DNA of 64,000 nt. Source: Blautia sp. Marseille-P3201T. GTDB taxonomy: Bacteria; Bacillota; Clostridia; Lachnospirales; Lachnospiraceae. A program made the translations under genes and the position numbers. The stretch covers positions 97,739-161,738 of the forward strand of contig NZ_LT635466.1 in assembly GCF_900120295.1 (NCBI RefSeq), read 5' to 3'. Below, piece by piece: positions 16,726 to 25,888 of this stretch (its first letter is position 1; the number at the start of each line of letters is the position of its first letter). The notes below the pieces were generated by a model that was given only the letters and a program-made list of their open reading frames with translations, had not been told where the DNA came from and searched no databases.

Positions 16726-17889
16726 TTATGCTAAAATTGCCTCTGCCAAAGCTTCCAGATTTTCCTCATCTGATTTTTTCATCACAGATTTAATACTGAC
16801 AACCGGCTCACAAATCTGAACATCTTTCATATTTTCCAGATATGCTTTCATCAATTTTCCAGCCATAGGAGCCCATGAACCATTCTCTACAATTCCCACT
16901 GTTCTCTTCTTATAAGTCTTTACTTTTAAATGGTATAAAAAGTCCTCCATACAAGGAAATAATGCTCCATCATAAGTTGGGGACATGAGTATCAGTTTGT
17001 CATAGCGAAATGCTTCTGCTACTGCTTCTGCCATATCATCTCTTGCCAAGTCAAAACTGCAAACTGCTTTTGCACCTTTTGCTTTTAAAATTTCAGAAAG
17101 TTTTTCAGCTGCTTTTGCCGTATTTCCATGAATAGATGCATAGGCAATTACCACGCCTTCTTCTTCCGGTTCATAGCTGCTCCATGTAAGATACTTATCA
17201 ATATAATATCCCAGATTTTCTTTTAAAACAGGTCCATGCAGCGGACAGATAGTCTGAATATCTAAAGTTGCTGCTTTCTTTAACAAGTTTTGTACCTGTG
17301 TACCATATTTTCCTACAATATTAATGAAATATCTTCTGGCTTCGTCTGTCCATTCTTCTTCCGCATCAAGAGCGCCAAATTTTCCAAATCCGTCTGCTGA
17401 AAACAGGATTTTCTCAGACTGTTCATACTCAACCATAACTTCCGGCCAATGAACCATTGGAGCCATAAAAAACTGTAGTGTGTGACTTCCAAGGCTTAAT
17501 GTTTCGCCTTCTTTTACTACAACACTTCTCTCTGAAAGATCCATGGAAAAGAACTGTGGCAGCATAGAAAAGATTTTTGCATTTCCTACAATTTTCATAT
17601 CAGGATATAATTCAGCCAATTTCTGAATGTTTGATGCATGATCCGGTTCCAAATGAGAAATCACAAGATAATCTACCTTGCGGCCATTTAATGCTTCAGC
17701 TAAATTCTCCAGCCACTGCTCTGTAACACGTTTATCTACGGTATCCATAACAGCTACTTTTTCATCTAAAATCACATAGGAATTGTAAGAAACCCCATTT
17801 GGCACCTTATACTGACTTTCAAACAAATCAATCGTTTTATCATTCACTCCAACATAAACAACAGAGTCTGAAATTTTCATATCATACAT
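16726..17889 (-). CDS. FprA-type flavodiiron protein
   Basis: Cytoplasmic oxygen or NO reductase of anaerobes. The N-terminal metallo-beta-lactamase-like domain carries the diiron ligands in ISHLEPDHASN (His79, Glu81, Asp83, His84), MVHWPEVMVEYE, FSADGFGKFG and CPLHGPVLKE. The C-terminal flavodoxin domain (about 250-387) begins VVIAYASIHGNTAKAAEKL and has MSPTYDGALFPCMEDFLYHL. At 387 residues it has the standard two-domain (class A) length. The ATG at 17889 has AAGGAGG 10 bases upstream. It is divergent from the M42 peptidase gene. Choice between O2 and NO as substrate cannot be read from sequence. Confidence 0.94.
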   Translation of the reverse strand: MYDMKISDSVVYVGVNDKTIDLFESQYKVPNGVSYNSYVILDEKVAVMDTVDKRVTEQWLENLAEALNGRKVDYLVISHLEPDHASNIQKLAELYPDMKIVGNAKIFSMLPQFFSMDLSERSVVVKEGETLSLGSHTLQFFMAPMVHWPEVMVEYEQSEKILFSADGFGKFGALDAEEEWTDEARRYFINIVGKYGTQVQNLLKKAATLDIQTICPLHGPVLKENLGYYIDKYLTWSSYEPEEEGVVIAYASIHGNTAKAAEKLSEILKAKGAKAVCSFDLARDDMAEAVAEAFRYDKLILMSPTYDGALFPCMEDFLYHLKVKTYKKRTVGIVENGSWAPMAGKLMKAYLENMKDVQICEPVVSIKSVMKKSDEENLEALAEAILA

Positions 17890-17978
17890 GGGTTATATTC
17901 CTCCTTATCTTTAATATATCCATACTGTTTCTATTATATATGGAATGAATGAATTTTTCTACTACAATTTTCTTTTTC

Positions 17979-18007
17979 TTGACGTAATATAACGGAAAAG
18001 CTACAAT
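17979..18007 (+). promoter_or_regulatory. Promoter of the M42 peptidase gene
   Basis: -35 TTGACG (17979-17984), 17-bp spacer, -10 TACAAT (18002-18007). The -10 covers the upstream in-frame ATG at 18006, which shows that translation must start later, at 18033. Confidence 0.75.
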
Positions 18008-18032
18008 GAGAACAACAGGAGGATTAAAAATC

Positions 18033-19064
18033 ATGGAAAAATATACCGGTTATATTTTAAATCAATTACAAAAATTATTATCCATCGACAGCCCAACCGG
18101 CTATACCAAAAACGTGACGGACTATCTCATGGATGAATATAAGGCAATGGGATATCTGCCAAAACAAACTGTAAAAGGCGGTGTTTTGGTAGATTTAGGC
18201 GGAAAAGATGCTGAAAATGCCGTTTTTCTGGAAGCCCATGTAGATACTCTGGGAGCTATTGTCACAGAAGTAAAAGCAAATGGAAGACTTGCTGTCTCTC
18301 CTTTAGGAGGTATGAATGCCAATAATGCGGAAGGAGAAAACTGCAAAATTGTCACACGTTTTTCCGGTACTTATGAAGGTACCTGCCAGCTTTGCAATGC
18401 TTCTATTCACGTAAATGGAAAATATGATGAAACTTCCAGAAATTTTGACGTTATGGAAATTGTTCCTGATGAAAAAGTCTTTTCAAAAGCTGATACCGAG
18501 GCTCTTGGAATTATGACAGGAGATATTATATGTTTCTGCCCACGTACAACCATCACCAAAAGTGGATTTATTAAAAGCCGCTTTCTGGATGATAAATTAA
18601 GTGCCGCAATTTTAATGGGCTATGCCAAATATTTGAAAGATAATAACCTTTGTCCTGAAAGGAAGCTTTACCAGCATTTCACTGTATACGAAGAAGTGGG
18701 ACATGGCGGCTCTGCATCTATTCCTGAAGGTGTCACAGAAGTTTTATCTGTAGATATGGGATGTGTAGGAGATGGATTAAGCTGCAAGGAACATCAGGTA
18801 TCAATATGCGTCAAAGACAGCGGTGGCCCTTATAATTACCAGCTTGTCAGCGATTTAATCTCCGCTGCCAAAGATGCAGGTGTGGACTTTGCTGTAGATG
18901 TTTATCCTCATTACGGCTCAGACGCAGAAGCTGCTCTGCGAGCAGGTTATGATGTTCGTCACGGACTTATCGGAGCAGGTGTTTATGCTTCACATGGGTA
19001 TGAACGCAGCCATGTAGATGGTGTAAAAAATACCTTTTTACTTTTAAAATCCTATTTAGGATAA
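18033..19064 (+). CDS. M42 family metallopeptidase (glutamyl aminopeptidase-like)
   Basis: Dinuclear metal aminopeptidase of the PepA/FrvX-like M42 family, forming large cytoplasmic particles. Metal ligands and catalytic residues sit in FLEAHVDTLGAIV, SRFLDDKLSAA, VYEEVGHGG, LSVDMGCVGDGL and ERSHVDG. At 343 residues the length is normal. The start was set at ATG 18033, which has AGGAGG 10 bases upstream; an earlier ATG at 18006 lies inside the promoter. It is monocistronic and divergent from the flavodiiron gene. The specific N-terminal residue preferred is not predictable. Confidence 0.92.
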   Translation: MEKYTGYILNQLQKLLSIDSPTGYTKNVTDYLMDEYKAMGYLPKQTVKGGVLVDLGGKDAENAVFLEAHVDTLGAIVTEVKANGRLAVSPLGGMNANNAEGENCKIVTRFSGTYEGTCQLCNASIHVNGKYDETSRNFDVMEIVPDEKVFSKADTEALGIMTGDIICFCPRTTITKSGFIKSRFLDDKLSAAILMGYAKYLKDNNLCPERKLYQHFTVYEEVGHGGSASIPEGVTEVLSVDMGCVGDGLSCKEHQVSICVKDSGGPYNYQLVSDLISAAKDAGVDFAVDVYPHYGSDAEAALRAGYDVRHGLIGAGVYASHGYERSHVDGVKNTFLLLKSYLG

Positions 19065-19138
19065 TTTTGTTTTAATTTTTCTTAAGAGAGTTTCCATTTT
19101 TTTTATAAAACAGACATAATTTCCTCATATTTTATCCG

Positions 19139-19226
19139 TATAATTGAAAATGGATAGTTGATAAACCACTCACTATCTCCCCCCTCAAGTTGGAAAGGCC
19201 CGATACTTTTGTATCGGGTTTTTTCT
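19139..19226 (+). ncRNA. Candidate small RNA with C-rich single-stranded loop
   Basis: A -10-like TATAAT (19139-19144) precedes a ~75-nt segment that ends in a textbook terminator. The segment has a small hairpin, GGATAGT (19152-19158) with ACTATC (19172-19177), then an unpaired C-run CTCCCCCCTC (19177-19186), then the terminator stem. Exposed C-rich motifs of this kind pair with Shine-Dalgarno sequences in Gram-positive sRNAs such as RsaE/RoxS. The -35 is weak, so it could instead be the long 3' UTR of the peptidase gene. Confidence 0.45.
19199..19224 (+). terminator. Strong intrinsic terminator
   Basis: CCCGATAC (19199-19206) pairs with GTATCGGG (19211-19218) and is followed by six T residues. 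Confidence 0.9.
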
Positions 19227-19227
19227 G

Positions 19228-19256
19228 TTGCTTTTCTTTTCTGCAACCGATATAAT
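19228..19256 (+). promoter_or_regulatory. Promoter of the carbamate kinase gene
   Basis: -35 TTGCTT (19228-19233), 17-bp spacer, -10 TATAAT (19251-19256), starting right after the previous terminator. Confidence 0.65.
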
Positions 19257-19301
19257 GATGTATATTAGTTATGACAAATAATAGAAAGAAGGATTTATTT
19301 T

Positions 19302-20234
19302 ATGGGCAAAAAGAAAGTTGTAGTGGCTTTAGGCCATAGAGCTCTCGGCACAACACTTCCGGAACAGAAATGTGCCACAAAATCTTCTGCCAAAATTCTG
19401 GCTGATTTAATTGAGTGCGGACTCAATCTCGTAATTACACATAGCAATGCTCCTCAAATTGGCATGATTCACACGGCTATGAATGAATTTGGAAAAGTAC
19501 ATCCTGATTTTACTGCCGTTCCTATGTCTGTATGTTCTGCTATGAGTCAGGGCTATATTGGTTATGATATTCAAAATGCTTTAAGAGCAGAGCTTCTTCG
19601 CAGAGGTATCTATAAACCTGTAAGTACCATTTTAACTCAAGTTACTGTAGATCCTTACGATGATGCTTTCCATGAACCGGTAAAAGTAATCGGAAGAACG
19701 CTTACAGAAGAAGAAGCTTTTGCCGAAGAGAAAAAAGGAAACTATGTAACAAAAACGGAGCAGGGATACCGCAGAATTGTAGCCGCTCCAAAACCAGATA
19801 AAATTATTGAAATCGATGCCATCAAAACTTTATTTGATGCAGGACAGGTTGTCATTGCTGCCGGAGGAGGCGGAATTCCTGTTTTAGAGCAGGATGAAGA
19901 ACTGACTGGTGCAAGTGCAGTCATTGAAAAAGACCTGATTAGTGAAAAACTGGCTGACGAACTGGACGCAGACATCCTTTTAATTTTAACAAGTGTAGAT
20001 TGTGTTTCTGTAAATTACGAAACCACACAGGAAAAAGCGCTCCATAAAGTGACTTCCACTGAGTTAAAACAATACATGGCAGAAGGACAATTTGAAGATC
20101 ACACTATGCTTCCAAAAATTCAGGCTGCTATTGACTTCGTAGAAGCAAAACCGGGAAGAAAAGCCATTATTACTTCTATCGCAAAAGCAAAAGACGGCTA
20201 TTTAGAAAAAACAGGTACAATTGTAACAGCATAG
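19302..20234 (+). CDS. arcC: Carbamate kinase, variant with altered glycine motifs
   Basis: Transfers phosphate between carbamoyl phosphate and ADP, normally to make ATP in arginine or purine fermentation. The amino-acid-kinase fold is clear: VVVALGHRALG at the N terminus, THSNAPQIGMIH, AAGGGGIPV and LILTSVDCVSVNY. The usual motifs are GGNALG and THGNGPQVG, and here they read GHRALG and THSNAPQIG. I have seen this form in clostridial relatives, so it is a subfamily rather than decay. At 310 residues the length is normal. No arginine deiminase or carbamoyltransferase gene is adjacent, and the gene is monocistronic with its own promoter. The substrate partner is therefore open. Confidence 0.85.
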   Translation: MGKKKVVVALGHRALGTTLPEQKCATKSSAKILADLIECGLNLVITHSNAPQIGMIHTAMNEFGKVHPDFTAVPMSVCSAMSQGYIGYDIQNALRAELLRRGIYKPVSTILTQVTVDPYDDAFHEPVKVIGRTLTEEEAFAEEKKGNYVTKTEQGYRRIVAAPKPDKIIEIDAIKTLFDAGQVVIAAGGGGIPVLEQDEELTGASAVIEKDLISEKLADELDADILLILTSVDCVSVNYETTQEKALHKVTSTELKQYMAEGQFEDHTMLPKIQAAIDFVEAKPGRKAIITSIAKAKDGYLEKTGTIVTA

Positions 20235-20336
20235 AGTTTTTTATAATGCAAATATGGCACAATATTCTGTCATCAAACAATCGGAACATCGAGCCTATAC
20301 TATCAAAAAACATTATATTTAAAATAGAAAAAGAAT

Positions 20337-20475
20337 TGTTGTAGAAAAAACGCATTGGAACTGTTTATATATTTTGCGAATTTGTCGAGTACGCTTTGAG
20401 ACCTCAGGCTCAAAGTGAACGCAGACTGAGCATAAATGTATAAACAGTTCCGATATGCGTACAAATACAACAACT
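20337..20475 (-). repeat. Long palindromic repeat A, copy 1 (bidirectional terminator)
   Basis: Arms of about 40 bp (20337-20378 and 20431-20475) form an imperfect long hairpin. The inner part, read on the minus strand, holds the core CTCAGTCTGCG...ACTTTGAG...CTCAAAGCG...GACAAATTCGC, with an inner stem CTTTGAG/CTCAAAG. The same core is at about 63063-63120, while the outer arms differ in sequence. It sits between the convergent carbamate kinase and thrE genes. Confidence 0.8.
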
Positions 20476-20479
20476 CTTT

Positions 20480-20947
20480 TTATTTCCTTCCATATAGCGC
20501 TTTATCCCCAAATAATCGATTAATGGTTTTCTGGGGAATTTCAAATACCAGAATAATTCCTAATACCATAGCAATGGCAATTCCCAATGTTTCTCGTCCA
20601 TAGTAAAGCCCCATTTCATGATTTTCCTGCACACTGTAATAAATCGTTCTGTATACACCAATTCCCGGCACTTCCGGAAAAATTCCTGCAATTAAAAACA
20701 AAGTTACCGGACATTTTCTCACAGTACTCCCAATTCTGGATGCTAGTGTAATAAATACAGTCGCAATAAAATTAGCTTCTACAACTCCTATATGCAGCAC
20801 ATGAATAAGAGCCCAGCATATCAGCCATCCGGTTCCTCCGATTACTCCACACAGAGGATAATGCTCTTTTGGTACAGAAAATAATACAGAAAAAGCAATG
20901 GTACCAAAAAAGGCAGCCAGAAATTGTAAAACTGCATCTGTAATCAT
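20480..20947 (-). CDS. Threonine/serine exporter, C-terminal-type subunit (ThrE_2/DUF3815)
   Basis: A 155-residue integral membrane protein with about four to five hydrophobic segments (FLAAFFGTIAFSVLF, LICWALIHVLHIG, FIATVFITLASRIGS, LGIAIAMVLGIILVFEIP). It corresponds to the second half of the ThrE exporter, here a separate polypeptide. PEVPGIGVYRTIYY is a conserved family loop. Its ATG overlaps the stop of the DUF1212 gene by 4 bases, so the two halves are made together and presumably assemble. The role in threonine/serine export is from family knowledge; the substrate here is not tested. Confidence 0.88.
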   Translation of the reverse strand: MITDAVLQFLAAFFGTIAFSVLFSVPKEHYPLCGVIGGTGWLICWALIHVLHIGVVEANFIATVFITLASRIGSTVRKCPVTLFLIAGIFPEVPGIGVYRTIYYSVQENHEMGLYYGRETLGIAIAMVLGIILVFEIPQKTINRLFGDKALYGRK

Positions 20948-21729
20948 AATAAGCTTCCTCCTGTCATTCGAAAGTAGATTACATGCATAAGACTGACACC
21001 CAGAGCAATTCCAAGCGCTACCATCAGAGCATCTAAAAATCGGACTCCGCCCCCAATATAATTTCCTTCTGCAAAGTCACGTACAGCATTTATCAGAGAT
21101 ACTCCGGGAACTAACGGCATAATAGAACCTACCAGAATGCTGCCCGGTGTATTTCCCAGTCCCATACGATAAAAAATTACAGCAAAAAAAGATACACAAA
21201 AACCGCCAATCAGGTTTAATACAATCTTTGAAGTGGATTTTTCTCTTTTTTCAAAAGCAATAAGTACCACATATAATAAAAATCCAGACAAAAAAGCAGC
21301 CAGCATATCCATAGCCTGTCCCCCCAGAAGATAGCAGAAACCACCGGATCCTACACCGGATGCAATCATTCTGCTGATATCGGATTTTCCCGGTTCTTTT
21401 TTAATCTCTTCCAGCCTTTTTTCAGCCTCCTCAATGGTATATTTTCCTTCTACGATTTCTCTGGAAAGCTGATTAACTGCTGCAATTCTATGAAGCTTCG
21501 CCCCTTGAATAGGAATGTGTTTTACACTGGCATACATCTCTCCTTCTTCGTTTTCAGCTGTAAGAAAAATCCCTGTACTCATGACAAAGGGACTGCACTT
21601 TTCAATTCCAAATGCCATTGCTATCCTTTTAATAGTTTCCTCTACTCTGAAAATTTCTGCCCCTGCATCCAGCAGAATTCTTCCGGCTTCCATAGACAGA
21701 TCCAAAACCTTTTTATCTTCGTTCTCCAT
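20944..21729 (-). CDS. Threonine/serine exporter, N-terminal-type subunit (ThrE/DUF1212)
   Basis: A 261-residue protein. The cytoplasmic N-terminal part (LDAGAEIFRVEETIKRIAMAFG, residues about 18-40) is the DUF1212 signature. Five hydrophobic segments follow, with the conserved loop PLVPGVSLINAVRDFAEGNY. Together with the downstream 155-residue subunit it makes a split ThrE-type exporter. ATG at 21729 with AAGGA 6 bases upstream was chosen over an earlier TTG. A terminator separates it from uppP upstream, so thrE has its own transcript. Confidence 0.88.
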   Translation of the reverse strand: MENEDKKVLDLSMEAGRILLDAGAEIFRVEETIKRIAMAFGIEKCSPFVMSTGIFLTAENEEGEMYASVKHIPIQGAKLHRIAAVNQLSREIVEGKYTIEEAEKRLEEIKKEPGKSDISRMIASGVGSGGFCYLLGGQAMDMLAAFLSGFLLYVVLIAFEKREKSTSKIVLNLIGGFCVSFFAVIFYRMGLGNTPGSILVGSIMPLVPGVSLINAVRDFAEGNYIGGGVRFLDALMVALGIALGVSLMHVIYFRMTGGSLL

Positions 21730-21771
21730 CTTAATCCTTCGTTCCTTTCTCAACGTCCCGCAAAATCAAGA

Positions 21772-21804
21772 ACAAGGGACTGCCACACTGCGACAGCCCC
21801 TTGT
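21772..21804 (-). terminator. Terminator after uppP
   Basis: ACAAGGG (21772-21778) pairs with CCCTTGT (21798-21804), and the stem continues with the GGCTGTCGCA core seen in other terminators here. A moderate T-rich tail follows on the minus strand. Confidence 0.7.
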
Positions 21805-21806
21805 CA

Positions 21807-22679
21807 TTATCTGAATATTGTAAAGAACAGCATTACGATAATACCTAATACAATTCGGTACCAGCCAAAAGCTTTAAAATCATGTTTCTTGATGTATCCC
21901 ATAAGGAATTTAATTGCCAAAATAGACACCACAAAGGATACTACTGTTCCTACACCTAAAATTGTAAGTTCCCATGCAGTAAAGTCAAATCCAAATTTTA
22001 CAATTTTTAAAAGACTTGCCCCAAACATAACAGGAATTGCAAGGAAAAAGGTGTATTCTGCTGCCACTTTTCTGGATGCTCCCAGGAGAATTCCTCCAAT
22101 GATAGTAGCACCGGAACGAGATGTTCCCGGAATTAATGCCAGCACCTGAAATACTCCGATTAATAACGCTGTTTTCCATGTAATATCTGCAATAGAATGA
22201 ATTTTTACCTCTCTCTTTTCATTGTAATCTTCCACTACCAAAAAGAGAACACCATATACAATCAGCATAACTGCTACTACAAACCAGTTATTAAACTTCT
22301 TTTCAATAAAATCATCAAAAGGAAGACCGATTAAAATTGCAGGAAGACAGGATACCATAATCTTCAGCCACATAATCATCTTATCGATTTTTACAAAACG
22401 GCATAAAGTTCCTGCTGCCTTCTCTACTTTCGTCACATTTTCATGTTTTGGCTTTTTATTGCGGAATGGCCAAATATCCTTCCAGTACAAGACAACTACT
22501 GCCAGAATTGCCCCTAACTGGATAACTACCATAAACATTTCCCAGAATGCTTTACTTACATCCAGTTTTACAAACTCTTCTACCAGAATTAAATGCCCTG
22601 TACTACTGATAGGAAGCCATTCTGTAATCCCCTCTACAATTCCTAAAAAAACAACCTTTAACAGTTCTATAATATCCAT
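21807..22679 (-). CDS. uppP: Undecaprenyl-diphosphatase
   Basis: Membrane phosphatase that recycles undecaprenyl pyrophosphate for peptidoglycan synthesis and gives bacitracin tolerance (BacA family). Family motifs are [17 protein letters not shown] (residues about 15-31) and [14 protein letters not shown] (about 180-195), which hold the catalytic Glu, Ser and Arg residues. About eight hydrophobic segments are seen. At 290 residues the length is normal. Start ATG with AGAGGAGAAGG upstream. It lies 11 bases after carB and is probably in the same transcript. Confidence 0.96.
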   Translation of the reverse strand: MDIIELLKVVFLGIVEGITEWLPISSTGHLILVEEFVKLDVSKAFWEMFMVVIQLGAILAVVVLYWKDIWPFRNKKPKHENVTKVEKAAGTLCRFVKIDKMIMWLKIMVSCLPAILIGLPFDDFIEKKFNNWFVVAVMLIVYGVLFLVVEDYNEKREVKIHSIADITWKTALLIGVFQVLALIPGTSRSGATIIGGILLGASRKVAAEYTFFLAIPVMFGASLLKIVKFGFDFTAWELTILGVGTVVSFVVSILAIKFLMGYIKKHDFKAFGWYRIVLGIIVMLFFTIFR

Positions 22680-22690
22680 ACCTTCTCCTC

Positions 22691-25600
22691 TTAAATTGCT
22701 GCGATATCAATCAGCTCCAGCTTTTGAATATCTGTATTTTCCAGACTGGTTACCAGTGCCTCTGCCGTATCTAATGCTGTTAATACATTTACACCTGTTT
22801 CAATAGCATTTCTTCTGATAATAAATCCATCCTTTGCTTTTTCCACACCCTGACTCGGTGTATCAATAACAAGGTCAATCTTATGTCCCAGAATTAAATC
22901 CATCAGGTTTGGTGACGGCTGCTCAATCTTATTTGTTCTCACTGCCTTCACACCATTTTCATTTAATACTTTTGCAGTGCTTCTTGTAGCATAAATCTTA
23001 TATCCCAGATCAGAGAAACGTTTTGCAATAGGAATAATATCCTGTTTGTCTTCATCTCTTACTGTGATAATCATATTTTTATGCTTTGGAAGATTGATAC
23101 CTGCTCCTAAGAAAGCCTTATAAAGAGCTTCATTAAAGCTTTCTGAAATTCCCAGACATTCACCTGTAGATTTCATTTCCGGTCCCAGGCTGATATCTGC
23201 ACCTCTGATTTTTTCAAAGGAGAATACCGGCATTTTTACTGCGTAATACTTTGCTTCCGGCTGAAGTCCCGGTGTATATCCTAAGTCCTTTAATTTATGA
23301 CCTAAAATTACCTTTGCAGCTAACGGAACAATTGGAATGCCTGTTACTTTGCTGATATACGGTACAGTACGGCTGGAACGTGGATTTACTTCAATCACAT
23401 ATACTTCCTCACCACATACAATAAACTGAATGTTAATCATACCCAGAACATGAAGGGATTTTGCCAGTCTTCTGGTATATTCTTCAATAGTTTTTTTCGC
23501 TGTTTCACTGATTGTTCTTGCAGGATATACAGAAATACTGTCTCCGGAATGGATACCGGCTCTTTCAATATGCTCCATAATTCCCGGAATTAAGATATCC
23601 TCTCCGTCACATACCGCATCTACTTCGATTTCTTTACCCTGTAAATATTTATCTACCAGAATTGGATGTTCCTGTGCAATACGGTTAATAATTCCGATGT
23701 ATTCTTCCACATCCTCATCGTTAATGGCAATCTGCATACCCTGTCCGCCTAATACATAAGAAGGACGTACTAAAACAGGATATCCCAGTTCATTTGCCGC
23801 TTTCTTTGCTTCTTCTGCTGTATATACTGTATGCCCCTTTGGTCTTGGAATATGACATTCCTCCAAAATACCGTCAAACAGCTCTCTGTCCTCGGCAGCA
23901 TCTACATTTTCTGCAGAAGTTCCCAGAATTTTCACGCCCATTTTAATCAGAGCTTCTGTCAGCTTAATGGCAGTCTGTCCACCAAACTGTACCACTGCTC
24001 CGTCCGGTTTTTCCACATTTACTACGTTTTCCACATCTTCCGGTGTAAGAGGCTCAAAATAAAGCTTATCAGCAATATCAAAGTCTGTACTTACTGTCTC
24101 AGGATTGTTATTGATAATAATGGTTTCGTATCCTTCTTTTTCAAATGCCCATGTACAGTGTACGGAACAGAAATCGAATTCAATTCCCTGACCGATACGG
24201 ATAGGACCGGAACCTAAAATCAATACTTTTTTCTTATCTGTTTTGCCGTCTGCTTCATTTTCGCCTCCGTAAACAGAATAGTAATATGGTGTACTTGCCT
24301 CAAACTCTGCCGCACAGGTATCTACCATTTTATAAGCTGCTGTAATGCCGTATTCTTTACGCAGAGCTTTTACTTCATCTTCTGTCTTACCTGTCAGTTT
24401 TGCAATCACATGATCCGGAAACTCAATTCTCTTGGCTTCTCTCAAAAGATCTTCTGTCAGTTCTTTCTTTCTAAGCTCTTCTTCCATTTCTACAAGAATG
24501 GCAATTTTATCAATAAACCAATTATCAATCTTTGTAATCTTATGAATGGTTTCGTAGTCAGTGCCTCTGCGGATTGCCTCAGCAATTCTCCAGATACGCA
24601 TATCATCCACAATACAAAGCTGTTCTAACAAATCTTCTTTGGAAAGTCCTGTAAAGTCATAAGACATGAGACTGTCTACATGCTGCTCCAGAGAACGGAT
24701 TGCTTTCATTAAAGCGCCTTCAAAGTTATTACAGATACTCATAACCTCTCCAGTTGCCTTCATCTGTGTTGTCAATGTTCTCTTAGCGCTGATAAATTTA
24801 TCAAATGGCAGACGAGGAATTTTTACAACACAGTAATCCAGCATTGGTTCAAAACTTGCATAAGTTTTTCCTGTAATAGCATTCTTAATTTCATCTAAAG
24901 TGTATCCCAAAGCAATCTTTGCCGCTACCTTTGCAATCGGATAGCCCGTAGCCTTAGATGCCAGTGCAGAAGAACGTGATACACGAGGGTTTACCTCGAT
25001 TACACAGTATTCAAAGCTGTTAGGATTTAAAGCATACTGTACGTTACATCCACCTGTAATTCCCAACTCTGTAATAATATTTAAAGCAGAGGTACGAAGC
25101 ATCTGGTATTCTTTATCTCCCAATGTCTGAGAAGGTGCGACTACAATACTGTCTCCTGTATGAACCCCTACAGGGTCCAGATTTTCCATATTACATACGG
25201 TAATGCAGTTTCCTGCACTGTCACGCATTACTTCGTATTCAATTTCTTTCCAGCCCGCAATGCAACGCTCTACCAGTACCTCGCCTACACGAGACAGGCG
25301 AAGTCCGTTTTCCAGAATTTCTACTAATTCTTCTTCGTTATTGGCAATACCGCCGCCGCTTCCTCCTAATGTATAAGCAGGACGAAGAACTACCGGATAA
25401 CCGATTTTATTACTGAATGCAATTCCGTCTTCTACATTCTTTACTACCAGAGAAGCTGCAATAGGTTCTCCGATTTTTTCCATAGTGTCTTTAAATTCCT
25501 GGCGGTCTTCTGCCTTTTTAATTGTCTCAGAGGTTGTTCCGATCAGACGCACGTTATGCTCTTTTAAGAAGCCTCTTTCTTCCAGTTCCATAGCAAGGTT

Positions 25601-25888
25601 CAGTCCTGCCTGTCCGCCCAGAGTAGGAAGCACACTGTCCGGTTTTTCCTTTAAAATAAGCTGTTCTACCACTTCTACTGTCAAAGGCTCAATATAAACC
25701 TTATCTGCAATGTCCTTGTCCGTCATAATGGTAGCCGGATTGGAGTTCAATAAAACGACCTCTATCCCTTCCTCTTTTAAGGAACGGCATGCCTGTGTAC
25801 CTGCATAATCAAATTCTGCTGCCTGTCCGATAACAATTGGACCGGAACCTATCATCAATACCTTTTTAATATCTGGATTTTTCGGCAT
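22691..25888 (-). CDS. carB: Carbamoyl-phosphate synthase large chain
   Basis: Makes carbamoyl phosphate from bicarbonate, ammonia (channelled from CarA) and 2 ATP, for pyrimidine and arginine synthesis. The two homologous ATP-grasp halves are both intact. The first begins [21 protein letters not shown]; the second repeats [19 protein letters not shown] near residue 555. The C-terminal MGS-like allosteric domain (from about 930) includes [16 protein letters not shown]. At 1065 residues it is full length. Its ATG overlaps the carA stop by one base (TAATG), so it is translationally coupled. uppP follows in the same direction. Confidence 0.98.
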   Translation of the reverse strand: MPKNPDIKKVLMIGSGPIVIGQAAEFDYAGTQACRSLKEEGIEVVLLNSNPATIMTDKDIADKVYIEPLTVEVVEQLILKEKPDSVLPTLGGQAGLNLAMELEERGFLKEHNVRLIGTTSETIKKAEDRQEFKDTMEKIGEPIAASLVVKNVEDGIAFSNKIGYPVVLRPAYTLGGSGGGIANNEEELVEILENGLRLSRVGEVLVERCIAGWKEIEYEVMRDSAGNCITVCNMENLDPVGVHTGDSIVVAPSQTLGDKEYQMLRTSALNIITELGITGGCNVQYALNPNSFEYCVIEVNPRVSRSSALASKATGYPIAKVAAKIALGYTLDEIKNAITGKTYASFEPMLDYCVVKIPRLPFDKFISAKRTLTTQMKATGEVMSICNNFEGALMKAIRSLEQHVDSLMSYDFTGLSKEDLLEQLCIVDDMRIWRIAEAIRRGTDYETIHKITKIDNWFIDKIAILVEMEEELRKKELTEDLLREAKRIEFPDHVIAKLTGKTEDEVKALRKEYGITAAYKMVDTCAAEFEASTPYYYSVYGGENEADGKTDKKKVLILGSGPIRIGQGIEFDFCSVHCTWAFEKEGYETIIINNNPETVSTDFDIADKLYFEPLTPEDVENVVNVEKPDGAVVQFGGQTAIKLTEALIKMGVKILGTSAENVDAAEDRELFDGILEECHIPRPKGHTVYTAEEAKKAANELGYPVLVRPSYVLGGQGMQIAINDEDVEEYIGIINRIAQEHPILVDKYLQGKEIEVDAVCDGEDILIPGIMEHIERAGIHSGDSISVYPARTISETAKKTIEEYTRRLAKSLHVLGMINIQFIVCGEEVYVIEVNPRSSRTVPYISKVTGIPIVPLAAKVILGHKLKDLGYTPGLQPEAKYYAVKMPVFSFEKIRGADISLGPEMKSTGECLGISESFNEALYKAFLGAGINLPKHKNMIITVRDEDKQDIIPIAKRFSDLGYKIYATRSTAKVLNENGVKAVRTNKIEQPSPNLMDLILGHKIDLVIDTPSQGVEKAKDGFIIRRNAIETGVNVLTALDTAEALVTSLENTDIQKLELIDIAAI

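Noticed and set aside
21490..22149. 219-residue plus-strand open frame across thrE and uppP
   Set aside because: Antisense to two well-supported membrane protein genes and crosses their terminator; composition is that of a shadow.
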